DNA from: CAYYFX01 sp046330135
GTDB taxonomy: Bacteria; ARS69
DNA: 64,000 nt
Direction: 5' to 3'
Assembly: GCA_046330135.1 (NCBI GenBank)
Contig: JAXLTI010000009.1
Location: 1 to 64,000 of the forward strand
A program made the translations under genes and the position numbers. Every line of letters begins with the position of its first letter. Positions within the stretch are counted from its first letter, which is position 1. Of the stretch, positions 16,852 through 26,172 are shown in pieces. The notes below the pieces were generated by a model. The model did not search any database. It was given only the letters and a program-made list of their open reading frames with translations, and had not been told where the DNA came from.

Positions 16852-18108
16852 CTACTCGGGGACCGCTGCTGCCGCCTCGACGCTCGCGGGCTCCGCGGCG
16901 CGTGCCGGCGCGCCCGCCGGCTCAGGCGTAGCCGCCGGGGCCGACCGTGCGCGGGGCGTTCCCGAGAGGATCTCCGTGAGGGCCATGTCGCCGCGCAGGC
17001 GCGGCGTGGCGCCGTCCTGGGCGCCCAGCAGGTAGAAGAGGATCTCCCGGAAGCTCGGATCGCTCTCGGGGCTCGTGCGCTCGTGCGGCGCCCGCCGGAT
17101 CCCCGCCGCCACGAGAACGGCCGCCAGCACGGAGACGGCCAGCAGCCCGCGCAGCCCTTCGACGAGGCCGGCCAGCGACTGGCACGCGATCACCAGCGTG
17201 ATCCCGAGGATCGTCCCCACCGTGCGCACCGGCGTGAGGCCGAAGCGAAGAAACCGGTGGTGGACGTGCATCGAGTCCGCGCGGAAGAGCCCCTGATGGT
17301 TGCGCACGCGTCGGGCGATCGTCGTCGCGGTGTCCAGGATGGGCACGCTCGCGCAGGCCAGCACGACGAGGAGCGGCGTGGCGTCGCCGCCGCCGAAGCG
17401 CGAGCCCTCCACGGCCACCACGGCGATCCCGTAGCCGAGCAACATGCTGCCGCCGTCGCCGAGGAACACCTTCTTCCCGCGAAGGAAGTTGTAGGGCATG
17501 AAGCCGAGGGTGGCCCCCAGCAGCAGCATCGCGAGACCCGCGAGCATCGCGTTGCCCTCGAGCACGCCCGTGGCGACCATGGCGAAGGCCGCGACCGCCG
17601 CAATCCCGCTCGCGAGGCCGTCGAGGCCGTCCACGAGATTCAGGGCGTTGATGAAGCCGAGGATGAAGAGCGCGGTGAGGGGGGCCGCGAAGAATCCGAG
17701 CGACCAGTCGTGCCCGCCGAGCGACAGGCCTTGGAGCACCACGCCGCTCGAGACCACGGCGCCCACGGCCGCGCTTTGGGCGAGCAGCTTCGCCGGCGCC
17801 GGGATGTCCCAGAGGTCGTCCAGGACCCCCACGGCGTGCACCACGAGGCCGCCGAGGCACACGGCGAGGACCTCGCGGCCCAACGGGATCCCGAGCGAGC
17901 CGGCCAGGGTCGCCAAGAGCGCCATCCCGGAGCTGAGGCCGGCCAGGATGCCGATCCCGCCGGTGCGCGGGATCGCGGTGCGCTGGACCTTCCGCTGGCA
18001 GGGATGATCGAGGAGCCCGAGGCTCGCGCCGAGGCCGCGCGCGATCGGGGTCACCAGGAACGCCGTGCCAAGAGAGGTCAGAAGAAGCGACGGAAGTCGA
18101 ACGTCCAC
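16852..18108 (-). CDS. wecA: Undecaprenyl-phosphate N-acetylhexosamine-1-phosphate transferase (WecA/TagO family)
   Basis: A polytopic membrane enzyme of 418 residues. The family transfers a sugar-1-phosphate from a UDP-sugar to undecaprenyl phosphate, the first step of a lipid-linked surface glycan. Diagnostic motifs are visible: RKVQRTAIPRTGGI, NALNLVDGLDGLASG with the Asp-rich catalytic pair, FLGDGGSMLLGY, and HVHHRFLRFGL. MraY is less likely because this gene sits with capsule-type genes and not with mur genes. An Ala/Pro-rich tail of about 60 residues is extra. The GTG start has AGGAGAGG eight bases upstream. It is third in a minus-strand run behind a GDP-fucose-synthase-like gene and a GT4 gene. 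Confidence 0.85.
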   Translation of the reverse strand: MDVRLPSLLLTSLGTAFLVTPIARGLGASLGLLDHPCQRKVQRTAIPRTGGIGILAGLSSGMALLATLAGSLGIPLGREVLAVCLGGLVVHAVGVLDDLWDIPAPAKLLAQSAAVGAVVSSGVVLQGLSLGGHDWSLGFFAAPLTALFILGFINALNLVDGLDGLASGIAAVAAFAMVATGVLEGNAMLAGLAMLLLGATLGFMPYNFLRGKKVFLGDGGSMLLGYGIAVVAVEGSRFGGGDATPLLVVLACASVPILDTATTIARRVRNHQGLFRADSMHVHHRFLRFGLTPVRTVGTILGITLVIACQSLAGLVEGLRGLLAVSVLAAVLVAAGIRRAPHERTSPESDPSFREILFYLLGAQDGATPRLRGDMALTEILSGTPRARSAPAATPEPAGAPARAAEPASVEAAAAVPE

Positions 18109-18218
18109 GAAGGTCGCCTCTCCTCGTCAGTTGCGCCGTCCAGCGTCGCGGGGCGCCCCGGGAAAGCCGCCGAAGCGGCGGGGCCTCGCCGACCCTTCAC
18201 TCGAGGTTGTCCCCGTCC

Positions 18219-19454
18219 TCACGTCGGCCGCGGAGCCGCCTGGCTTGACCCCGCGACGACTTCGACGAGCGTGGCCTCGTACTGATCGAGCGCCCGACGA
18301 AGCGCGCCGTCCGTCTCCAGCCATGCGCGGCCGTTGCCGCCGAGTCGGCGTGTCGCGCCGCGGTCGCTCGAGAGACGGAGAATCTCCCGCGCGAGCGAGG
18401 CCACGTCGCCCGGATCCACGCGAAACCCGCAGTGCGCCTCCTCGACGACGCGCGCGACCTCGCTGCCCGCGTCCACGACCGCGCCCACGGGCCGGCCGCT
18501 CGCGAGGATCGAGTACACCTTGCTCGGGACGCACCACCGCGCGAGCCCCTCGCGCAGCGGCACGAGCGAGACGTCGGCCGCGGCGAGCACGTCGCCGACG
18601 CGCTCTTCCGGCTGAAGCTCCGCCACCACGACGCCGCGCGCCACCTCGGCCGTGCGCGCGAGGTTCGCGGCCGCGCAGCCACCTCCCACGAGCATCAGCC
18701 GCACTCGGTCATCGGCGCGGTGCGCCAGCTCGGACGCCGCGACCACCGTGTCGAGATCCTGAGCTCGACCCAGGTTCCCGGCGTACTGCACCACGAAGTG
18801 CTCGTCGCCGAGCCCCAGCTCGCGGCGGAACGCGCTGCGCTCCTGCGGCACGATGCGCGACGTGTCCGCCCAGTTGCGGATGGTGACCACGCGGCGGGCG
18901 TCGACCCCGCGGTCGGCGGCGGCGGAGCGTAGATCGTCGCCGATCACCACGAGCCGCGCCGCACCCCGCCAAGCGAGGCCTTCCAGGCGGCGCAGCAGGC
19001 CTACGACGGCGCGGCTGCGCAGGGCCCCGAGGGCGGCGGCCATCTCCGGATGGACGTCCTGCACGCAGTAGACGAGCGGGCAGCGCTTCGCCCGCGCGAG
19101 GAGGAGCGCCGAGAGGCCGCCGAAGACCGGCGTGGAGGAGAAGGCGACGACGGCGTCGGTGCGCGGGACGAGGAAGCCGCGCCACGTCGAGGCGACGGCG
19201 AAGCTCAGGTAGTGCAGCCCCCGCCCGAGCGCTCCCTCCCGACGCGGCGCCATCGGCACGCGGACCACGTCCACTCCCCGAAGCCGCTCGTGCCCGGGCG
19301 CCGCCGGCTCGCTGGGCGAGGGATACGTGGGGCGGCCGGTGAGCACGGTGACGTCGTGGCCGCGCGCGGCGAGCCCCTCCGCGAGGTCGGCGAGGAGCCT
19401 CCCCGTGGCGCCGCCGTCGGGCGGGTAGTGCTGGTTGACGAGCAGGATTCTCAT
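18219..19454 (-). CDS. GT4-family glycosyltransferase (WbuB/WcaI-like)
   Basis: A protein of 411 residues with the GT-B fold. The N-terminal half opens RILLVNQHYPPDGGATG, the donor-side pattern of WbuB/WcaI-type enzymes. The C-terminal half has YAGNLGRAQDLDTVV and a phosphate-binding region VPSKVYSILASGRPVGAVV followed by Glu/Asp residues typical of retaining GT4 enzymes. It would add a sugar to a lipid-linked repeat unit made by the neighbouring WecA-like enzyme. The ATG at 19454 is 28 bp downstream of the GDP-fucose-synthase-like gene. The donor sugar cannot be told. Confidence 0.82.
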   Translation of the reverse strand: MRILLVNQHYPPDGGATGRLLADLAEGLAARGHDVTVLTGRPTYPSPSEPAAPGHERLRGVDVVRVPMAPRREGALGRGLHYLSFAVASTWRGFLVPRTDAVVAFSSTPVFGGLSALLLARAKRCPLVYCVQDVHPEMAAALGALRSRAVVGLLRRLEGLAWRGAARLVVIGDDLRSAAADRGVDARRVVTIRNWADTSRIVPQERSAFRRELGLGDEHFVVQYAGNLGRAQDLDTVVAASELAHRADDRVRLMLVGGGCAAANLARTAEVARGVVVAELQPEERVGDVLAAADVSLVPLREGLARWCVPSKVYSILASGRPVGAVVDAGSEVARVVEEAHCGFRVDPGDVASLAREILRLSSDRGATRRLGGNGRAWLETDGALRRALDQYEATLVEVVAGSSQAAPRPT

Positions 19455-19482
19455 GGCGCTCGGCGCAGGACCGGCGAGCCCG

Positions 19483-20466
19483 TCAGGAGCTCGTCGGAGT
19501 CGCGATCGTTTCCGCCGGCGGGAAGAGGCGCTGCCGCTCCCGCTCGGCGCGGTACCAGGCCACGGTGCGGGCGAGCCCCACCGCCATCGACGTTCGCGCG
19601 CGGAAGCCGAAGAGCCTCTCCGCTCTCGAGCAATCCAGCGCCCGCCGCGGCTGCCCGTTCGGCCGCGACGGATCGAAGCGCAGCGCGCCCGTGAAACCCG
19701 TCAGGCGCGCGATGCTCTCGGCGATCTCGCGGATCGAGATCTCGCCCGGCGTGCCCAGGTTCACCGGTTCGTGCGAGGTCGCGCGCGTGGCGGCGAGCAG
19801 GAGGCCCTCCACGGCATCCTCCACGTAGAGGAAGCCGCGCGTCGCCGTGCCGTCGCCCCACACGCAGACTTCGGGCGCCCCGGACTCCACCGCCTCGATG
19901 CACTTGCGGATGAGCGCGGGGATCACGTGCGAAGTGCGCGGATTGAAGTCGTCCCCTTCGCCGTAGAGGTTCAGGAGGAGCAAGTTGGCGCTCTTCAGCC
20001 CGAACTCCGCCGCGTACGCGGCCGAGCCGGTGATGAGCGCCCGCTTCGCGACCCCGTACGGGGCGTTCGTCTCCTCGGGGAAGCCGGACCAGAGGTCCGT
20101 CTCGCGGAACGGCACGGGCGTGTGCTTCGGGTAGCTGCACACCGTGCCCACCTGGACGAGCATCTTCGCCCGCCCCTCTTGCGCGGAGCGCAGCACGTTC
20201 AGGCCGATGGCCAGCGTGTCGTGGAAGAAGGTCGCCGGGTGCTCGCGGTTCGCGCCGATCCCTCCGACCCGGGCCGCCAGGTGGAAGACGCAGTCCGGCG
20301 CCCCCTCGAGGAGACGGAGCGCGCTCGCGGGATCGCGCAGGTCGCACTCCCGCGACGACGGCGCCAGGACGCGGGCGCCTTCGTCGCGCAGCCGACCGAC
20401 CAGATGCCGTCCGAGGAAGCCGCGACCGCCGGTCACGACGACGCGCCGCCCCCGCCAAGCGCTCAT
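19483..20466 (-). CDS. NAD(P)-dependent nucleotide-sugar epimerase/reductase, GDP-L-fucose-synthase-like
   Basis: A short-chain dehydrogenase of 327 residues. The Rossmann motif TGGRGFLG is at the N-terminus. The region VGGIGANREHPATFF, the Cys-bearing loop VCSYPKHTPVPF, and the catalytic pair in APYGVAKRA match Fcl (GDP-L-fucose synthase) more closely than UDP-glucose 4-epimerases. It would supply an activated deoxy sugar for the surface glycan. The ATG at 20466 precedes the Rossmann strand by a few residues; an upstream extension to 20574 is rejected because the domain begins here. No GDP-mannose dehydratase gene is visible in the window, so the exact product is uncertain. Confidence 0.75.
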   Translation of the reverse strand: MSAWRGRRVVVTGGRGFLGRHLVGRLRDEGARVLAPSSRECDLRDPASALRLLEGAPDCVFHLAARVGGIGANREHPATFFHDTLAIGLNVLRSAQEGRAKMLVQVGTVCSYPKHTPVPFRETDLWSGFPEETNAPYGVAKRALITGSAAYAAEFGLKSANLLLLNLYGEGDDFNPRTSHVIPALIRKCIEAVESGAPEVCVWGDGTATRGFLYVEDAVEGLLLAATRATSHEPVNLGTPGEISIREIAESIARLTGFTGALRFDPSRPNGQPRRALDCSRAERLFGFRARTSMAVGLARTVAWYRAERERQRLFPPAETIATPTSS

Positions 20467-20660
20467 CCGAACCCCCCCCGCACGGGACCCCTCGGTCCTC
20501 CATCGGCCGCCCCGAAAGGAGGCTGAAGGCCCGACCCGGCTCGCCCCGGGGCCGCCGGGCAACATGTCTGTCAAGTACGGGGCTCCGGGGATCGAAAGAA
20601 GCTCAAGGGCCGGTCGGGGGCCCCTCGCTCAGCGTCCGGGACGTGGGAGGTCGCGTCGGC

Positions 20661-22595
20661 GTGTGCGGCATCGCAGGAGTCGTGCGGCGGGGCGACGAGC
20701 GCCCGGACCCGCAGCTGCTCGCGCGCATGGCCGCGCGGATGGTCCATCGCGGCCCCGACGAGGAGGGGTTCCACGTCGGCGCGGGCGTGGGCCTCGCGTT
20801 CCGGCGCCTCCGCGTGGTGGACCTCGAGACCGGCTCGCAGCCGCAGGCCAACGAGGACGGCTCCGTCCGCGTCGTGTTCAACGGCGAGATCTACAACCAC
20901 GCGGAGCTGCGCGATCGGCTCATCGCCCGCGGGCATCGCTTCCGCACGCGCTCCGACACCGAGGTGCTCGTCCATCTCTACGAGGACCTCGGGAGCGACC
21001 TGGTGCGCGAGCTGAACGGGATGTTCGCCTTCGCGATCTGGGACACGCCGCGGCGCACGCTTCTCCTCGCGCGCGATCCCTTGGGGATCAAGCCGCTGCT
21101 CTGGACGGCGACGCCGCGCGGGCTCGCTTTCGCTTCCGAGGCCGGACCGCTGCTCGAGATCGACGACGTCGACACGGGGCTCGATCCCGTGGCCGTACAG
21201 GAGTTCCTCTCCTGGGGCGCGGTCCCCGCGCCGCGGACCCTGCGCCGCGGGATCCGCCGGCTCGAGCCCGCGCACGTCCTCGTCTGGACCGACGAAGACC
21301 TGCGCATCCGGCGCTACTGGCACCCCCTCGCCGACGCTCCGGCGCGTCCAGCTTCCTACGCCCAGGGGCGCGCGCGCCTCCGCGAGCTGCTCGACGACAC
21401 CGTCCGCCTGCAGCGCGCCGCCGACGTTCCGCTGGGCGCATTCCTCTCCGGCGGGGTGGACTCCACGGCGCTCGTGGGGCTCCTGGCGCGCGACGGCGAT
21501 CCGGTGCGCACGTTCTCCGTGGGCTTCTGCGACGACCCGGTCTTCGACGAGACGCGCTGGGCCCGCGAAGCCGCCGCCTTCCACGATACGGAGCACGCGG
21601 AGACGCACCTGGACGCGAAGGAGATCTGCGCCCTCATTCCGAAGCTCCTGGACCGCCTCGAGGAGCCGTTCGGCAGCGCCTCCATCCTCCCGACGTTCGT
21701 GGTGGCGCGCGAGGCGCGCCGGCGCATGACGGTGGCGCTCTCCGGCGACGGCGCGGACGAGCTGTTCGGCGGATACGAGAAGTACCTGGGCGAGACCTTC
21801 CGCACGTGGCACGACCGCCTGCCGGCGGCCGGCCGGCGAGCGCTCCGCACCGCCGCCTACGCGCTCCCCGTTTCGCGCGCGAGCCGCGCCGGCGAGCTGG
21901 CGCGGAAGGCGCGCCGCTTCCTCGACGGCGTGCACGACGATCCCGCGGTGCGCCACGACGCGTGGATGCGCATCGCGTCGCCCGCCGACGTGGGCCGCCT
22001 CCTCGGCGAGGACGCGGTGCGCAACCCGGGCCTCGACCTCGTCCGCGAGCTGCACGACGACTTCGCGCGCCACGGCGGGACGGATCCTCTGAACCGCGTG
22101 CTGTTCACGGATCTCTCGCTCGCGCTGCCCTCCGACATGCTGCTCAAGGTGGACACCGCCAGCATGCTCAACTCGCTCGAGGTGCGAGTGCCCTATCTCG
22201 ATCCGCGGATCGTGGGGCTCGCGATGGCGATGCCGGGGTCCTGGAAGATGCGGGGCACGCAGCGCAAGCGCGTCCTCAAGGACGCCGTGCGCGACGTCCT
22301 GCCGAAGTCGATCCGCGCGCGCGGCAAGGCCGGCTTCGACGTTCCGGTCGGCGAGTGGATGAAGTCCGAGCTGGCGACGCTCTTCCGCGACACGCTCGCC
22401 CGCGAGGGCGGCCTGCCGCTCGATCGCCGCGTCCTGGACGGTCTCCTCGACGAGCACCTTCGCGGGCGGGCCGATCGCTCGAAGCTGCTCTGGGCCGTGT
22501 TCGCGCTGCGCTGGTGGGAGGGCCGCTCCCGCCCCGCTCCCGCATCCACCTCCCGGCCGGTCTCGACGGAGCAGGTCCTCGAGGCGACCTCGTGA
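20661..22595 (+). CDS. asnB: Glutamine-hydrolysing asparagine synthetase (AsnB family)
   Basis: A protein of 644 residues, beginning Val-Cys: the catalytic Cys2 of the class II glutamine amidotransferase becomes N-terminal after Met removal, which fixes the GTG at 20661 (GGGAGG ten bases upstream). The amidotransferase half shows RLRVVDLETGSQP and FNGEIYNH. The synthetase half has the ATP motif SGGVDS (263-268) and SGDGADELFGGY. Copies inside polysaccharide clusters, including those linked to exosortase systems, often amidate sugars or act in glycan modification; the neighbourhood here suggests that rather than bulk asparagine supply. Its TGA overlaps the GTG of the next glycosyltransferase gene (GTGA). 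Confidence 0.88.
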   Translation: MCGIAGVVRRGDERPDPQLLARMAARMVHRGPDEEGFHVGAGVGLAFRRLRVVDLETGSQPQANEDGSVRVVFNGEIYNHAELRDRLIARGHRFRTRSDTEVLVHLYEDLGSDLVRELNGMFAFAIWDTPRRTLLLARDPLGIKPLLWTATPRGLAFASEAGPLLEIDDVDTGLDPVAVQEFLSWGAVPAPRTLRRGIRRLEPAHVLVWTDEDLRIRRYWHPLADAPARPASYAQGRARLRELLDDTVRLQRAADVPLGAFLSGGVDSTALVGLLARDGDPVRTFSVGFCDDPVFDETRWAREAAAFHDTEHAETHLDAKEICALIPKLLDRLEEPFGSASILPTFVVAREARRRMTVALSGDGADELFGGYEKYLGETFRTWHDRLPAAGRRALRTAAYALPVSRASRAGELARKARRFLDGVHDDPAVRHDAWMRIASPADVGRLLGEDAVRNPGLDLVRELHDDFARHGGTDPLNRVLFTDLSLALPSDMLLKVDTASMLNSLEVRVPYLDPRIVGLAMAMPGSWKMRGTQRKRVLKDAVRDVLPKSIRARGKAGFDVPVGEWMKSELATLFRDTLAREGGLPLDRRVLDGLLDEHLRGRADRSKLLWAVFALRWWEGRSRPAPASTSRPVSTEQVLEATS

Positions 22596-23797
22596 GCGAG
22601 CGCGTCCGCGTCCTGCACGTCATCACGCGGCTCATCCGCGGCGGCGCGGACGAGAACACGGTCCACACCGCTCTCGGCATGGACGAGCGCGGCTACGAGT
22701 CGGGCATCCTGGCGGGCAAGGGCTCGGAGGTGGACGCCTTCGCCCCCGCCGTGCGCGCGCGCGTGCGCATCCTGCCCGAGCTGGTCCGCGATCCCGACCC
22801 CGTGCGCGACGTGGTGGCGCTGGCGAAGCTCGTCGCGATCCTGCGCCGCGAGCGCTGGGACCTCGTGCACACGCACACCGCCAAGGCGGGCTTCCTGGGC
22901 CGCATCGCCGCACGCCTCGCCGGCGTGCCGCACGTGGTGCACACGTTCCACGGCGTCACGTTCCACGAGCACGTGCCCGGCCCCGTGCGCGGTCTCTACG
23001 TTTGGCTCGAGCGCGTCGCCGCATCGCGCTGCGACGCGCTCATCACCGTGGGCGAGGACGTGAAGCAGAAGTACCTCGCGGAACGGATCGGGCGCGAGGA
23101 ACAGTACGTCACGATCGCGAGCGGCATGGACGTCGCCCCCTTCGAGGCCGCCCGGGTCGCCGGCGCGCGCGCCCGCGAGCAGGTGCGCGCGGAGCTCGGC
23201 TTCCGAGCGGATGACGTGGTCGTGGGCATGGTCTCGCGCCTCGAGCCCCGCAAGGGCTGGACGCACTTCTTCGACGCGGCGGCACGGCTCGCCCCGGACT
23301 TCCCCGCCCTGCGACTGCTCGCCGTGGGCGAGGGCGGGCAGCGCGCCGAGATCGAGGCGCACGTGCGCCGCCTCGGCCTCGCCGATCGCGTCCGTTTCGC
23401 GGGCTACCGCGCCGATATCGCGCGCGTCATGTCCGCGTTCGACGTGGGCGCGTTGACGTCCCTCTGGGAAGGGTTGCCGCGCGTCCTCGTGCAGTACTCC
23501 CTCCTCGAGAAGCCCGTCGTGACGTTCGACGTGGAGGGCGCCCACGAGGTCATCGAGGAGGGAGCGAGCGGCTACGTCGTGCCCGCCTGCGACGTGGGCG
23601 CGCTCGTGGATCGCCTCCGCCGCCTCGTGGCGAACCCGGCGCTCCGGCTCGAGATGGGACGGCGGGCGAGAGAGCGCGTTCTCGGACGATGGGATGCGGA
23701 CCTCATGGTCGAGCGCATCGCCGGCGTCTACGAGGCGGTCCGTCAGGGACGCCCGCCGAGGGACCTCGTCCGCGAGAGCGCGACCCTCGTCCGCTGA
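22592..23797 (+). CDS. GT4-family glycosyltransferase
   Basis: A protein of 401 residues with the GT-B fold of group 1 glycosyltransferases. It opens with VLHVITRLIRGGADENT, has THTAKAGFLGRIAARL and HTFHGVTFH in the N-terminal domain, and GMVSRLEPRKGW, LWEGLPRVLVQYSLLEKPVV and GAHEVIEEG in the donor-binding domain; the E-x7-E-type pair is recognisable. It starts at GTG in a four-base overlap with asnB, so the two are co-translated. It probably extends the same surface glycan as the divergent minus-strand genes. The sugar is unknown. Confidence 0.82.
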   Translation: MSERVRVLHVITRLIRGGADENTVHTALGMDERGYESGILAGKGSEVDAFAPAVRARVRILPELVRDPDPVRDVVALAKLVAILRRERWDLVHTHTAKAGFLGRIAARLAGVPHVVHTFHGVTFHEHVPGPVRGLYVWLERVAASRCDALITVGEDVKQKYLAERIGREEQYVTIASGMDVAPFEAARVAGARAREQVRAELGFRADDVVVGMVSRLEPRKGWTHFFDAAARLAPDFPALRLLAVGEGGQRAEIEAHVRRLGLADRVRFAGYRADIARVMSAFDVGALTSLWEGLPRVLVQYSLLEKPVVTFDVEGAHEVIEEGASGYVVPACDVGALVDRLRRLVANPALRLEMGRRARERVLGRWDADLMVERIAGVYEAVRQGRPPRDLVRESATLVR

Positions 23798-23935
23798 GCC
23801 GGCCTCGCCGCCCGGCGTCCGCCCTCGCCGCGGAGCGCCGCACCGCGCCGGCCGCGTCCGGCCGCGTTTCGTCCCTCCCCGGGCCGTGCCGGCCCCTTCG
23901 CCGGACCCGCCCGGACCCCCGCCTCGCCGGTTCCG

Positions 23936-23964
23936 TTGCGACGGCCCCCTCGATCTGGCAGAGT
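23936..23964 (+). promoter_or_regulatory. Possible promoter for the M3 peptidase gene
   Basis: TTGCGA (23936-23941), a 17-base spacer and CAGAGT (23959-23964). The match is partial; the predicted start would be about 50 bases before the TTG start codon. Confidence 0.3.
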
Positions 23965-24021
23965 GACCGCCTTTCGGGCGCCGCCGCTCGAGGCTAGAAG
24001 GCCCTTTTCGGAGGAACCTCT

Positions 24022-26097
24022 TTGAAGTCGACCCTCTCGCGCCGGCTCGCGCCGGCGCTCGTGCTCGCCCTGCTGCCGCTCTCCGGCGCTCTCGCCGCCG
24101 ATCCGGCGCCCCTCATCGACTACACCACGGTCAACGCCGACGTGATCGAGCGCGAGTGCGCGAACGCGATGGCCAAGAGCGACGAGATCCTGGCGAAGAT
24201 GGTCGCGGTGCCGAAGGGGAAGCGCAGCTTCGAGAACACGATGCGCCCGCTGGACGAGTCCGACGCGCTCCAGAGCGAGGCGTTCGGCAAGTACGCGTTC
24301 TTCGCGTACGTGGCGCCGGACTCCGGGCTGCGCGAGGTCGCCCGCGCGCAGGAAGAGACCCTGAACAAGTACCAGCTCGCCCTCGGCTTCCGCGAGGACA
24401 TCTACGACGCGGTGAAGGCCTATTCGGAGACGCCCGAGGCCAAGGGCCTCGCGGGAGAGAGGGCGCGCTACCTCGCCTTCACGCTGCGGGACTACCGCCG
24501 CAACGGCTTCGGCAAGTCGAAGCAGGTGCGCGACGAGGTGAAGAAGCTGCAGGCGCGCCTCGTGGAGCTCGGCGAGAAATTCCAGAAGACGATCGCGGAC
24601 TGGCAGGACGGGATCGAGGTCCCGCCGGATCGCGCGGGCGGCCTGCCGGCGAACTACCTCGCCGGTCTCAAGAAGAAGGACGACGGCAACTACTGGGTCA
24701 GCCTCGACTATCCGGAGCGGTACCCCTTCCTCGACTACGCGGACGACGCCGATCTGCGCAAGAGCCTCACCGAGAAGTCCTGGAACATGGGCTACCCGGA
24801 CAACGTGCAGACGCTGGAGGAAGCCATCGCGATCCGCGACCGCGTCGCGAAGCTCCTCGGCTACGAGTCGTGGGCGGCCTACCGGATGGAGCCGCGCATG
24901 GCCAAGGACCCCGAGGCGGTGCGCACCTTCCTCGAGGATCTGCGCCACAAGATCCGCCCGAAGTTCGAGGCCGATCTCGCCCGGATGAAGGCCACCGTCG
25001 CGAAGAACGATCCCTCCGTGGATTACTGGGACTGGGCCTACTACAACTCGAAGGAGATGACGGCGGACTTCCACGTGGACCCCACGGAAGTGTCGAAGTA
25101 CTTCCCGCTGCAGCGCGTCCTCGACGGGATGTTCTCGATCACGCAGGAGATGTTCGGGCTGAAGTACGTGGAGATCCCGAAGCCCGCGGCGTGGGACGCG
25201 GACGTGCAGCTCTTCGAGATCCACGACGCGGCCTCGGGCGAGCTGCTGGCGTACTTCTACACCGACCTCTTCCCCCGCGAGGGCAAGTACAGCCACGCCG
25301 CGGCGTTCCCGTTGCGGAGCGGCGGCGGCCTCGGTCTGCAGCGGACCCTCCCCGTGTCGGCGATCGTGGCGAACCTCACGAAGCCCACGGCGGATACGCC
25401 CTCGCTGCTGCGGCACGAGGAGGTGGAGACCCTCTTCCACGAGTTCGGGCACGTGCTGCACCAGACGCTGACCAAGGCGGAGTTCCGCCGCTTCGCCGGC
25501 TCGAACACCGAGCAGGACTTCGTGGAAGCGCCGTCCCAGAACCTCGAGCACTGGGTGTGGCAGCCGGAAGTGCTCGATCGATTCGCCGCGCACTACCAGA
25601 CGGGCGAGAAGATCCCGCGCGACATGCTCCAGGGGATGATCGCCGCCAAGCAGCTGAACTCCGGCATCAAGTGGCTGCGCCAGGTCCTGTACGCCGAGCT
25701 GGACCTCACCTACCACGGCCCGGGCGAGAAGAAGGACACCACCAAGCTCCTCAACGAGCTGCACCCGATCTGCGGCTTCCCGAACATGCCCGGCACGCAC
25801 ATGCAGGCCGGCTTCGGCCACCTCTTCGGCTACGACGCCGCCTACTACGGCTACCTCTGGTCGAAGGTGTACGGCGACGACATGTTCACCGCGTTCGAGC
25901 AGGGCGGCATCCTCAACCCCGAGGTCGGGATGCGCTATCGCAGGGAGATCTACGAGCGCGGCGGCACGAAGGACGGCGCCGACCTCGTCCGCGCCTTCCT
26001 CGGCCGCGAGCCGAACGACACCGCCTTCCTGAAGGACCTCGGCCTCACCGTGGCGTCCGCCGGCTCGTCAGCCGCCGGCGCCTCGGCCGCGCACTAG
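24022..26097 (+). CDS. Exported M3-family oligopeptidase
   Basis: A zinc metallopeptidase of 691 residues. The thermolysin-type motif HEFGH is at 473-477, in the family context LFHEFGHVLHQTL, and the third ligand region appears as DFVEAPSQNLEHW. M3 enzymes (thimet oligopeptidase, oligopeptidase A, dipeptidyl carboxypeptidase) cut short peptides inside a closed cavity. Unlike cytoplasmic members this one has a signal peptide (about 1-26), so it probably acts in the periplasm on imported or turnover peptides. The TTG start has GGAGG seven bases upstream and begins the signal peptide directly. It is monocistronic, followed by a 12-bp hairpin and then the dispersed repeat. Confidence 0.88.
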   Translation: MKSTLSRRLAPALVLALLPLSGALAADPAPLIDYTTVNADVIERECANAMAKSDEILAKMVAVPKGKRSFENTMRPLDESDALQSEAFGKYAFFAYVAPDSGLREVARAQEETLNKYQLALGFREDIYDAVKAYSETPEAKGLAGERARYLAFTLRDYRRNGFGKSKQVRDEVKKLQARLVELGEKFQKTIADWQDGIEVPPDRAGGLPANYLAGLKKKDDGNYWVSLDYPERYPFLDYADDADLRKSLTEKSWNMGYPDNVQTLEEAIAIRDRVAKLLGYESWAAYRMEPRMAKDPEAVRTFLEDLRHKIRPKFEADLARMKATVAKNDPSVDYWDWAYYNSKEMTADFHVDPTEVSKYFPLQRVLDGMFSITQEMFGLKYVEIPKPAAWDADVQLFEIHDAASGELLAYFYTDLFPREGKYSHAAAFPLRSGGGLGLQRTLPVSAIVANLTKPTADTPSLLRHEEVETLFHEFGHVLHQTLTKAEFRRFAGSNTEQDFVEAPSQNLEHWVWQPEVLDRFAAHYQTGEKIPRDMLQGMIAAKQLNSGIKWLRQVLYAELDLTYHGPGEKKDTTKLLNELHPICGFPNMPGTHMQAGFGHLFGYDAAYYGYLWSKVYGDDMFTAFEQGGILNPEVGMRYRREIYERGGTKDGADLVRAFLGREPNDTAFLKDLGLTVASAGSSAAGASAAH

Positions 26098-26106
26098 CGT
26101 GCCCGC

Positions 26107-26136
26107 GAGAGCCCGGCCCCACGAGGCCGGGCTCTC
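26107..26136 (+). terminator. Strong hairpin after the M3 peptidase gene
   Basis: A perfect 12-bp stem GAGAGCCCGGCC/GGCCGGGCTCTC with a six-base loop, ten bases past the stop codon. No T-tract follows, so it would be an 'I-shaped' terminator or an RNA-stabilising 3' hairpin. Confidence 0.6.
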
Positions 26137-26172
26137 CGCTCCGCCACCGGAGGCTCGCCGGCCTCGCCTCGT

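Noticed and set aside
20551..20574. Minus-strand TTGACA upstream of the GDP-fucose-synthase-like gene
   Set aside because: No -10 box is found 16-19 bases downstream; the sequence there is solid G/C.
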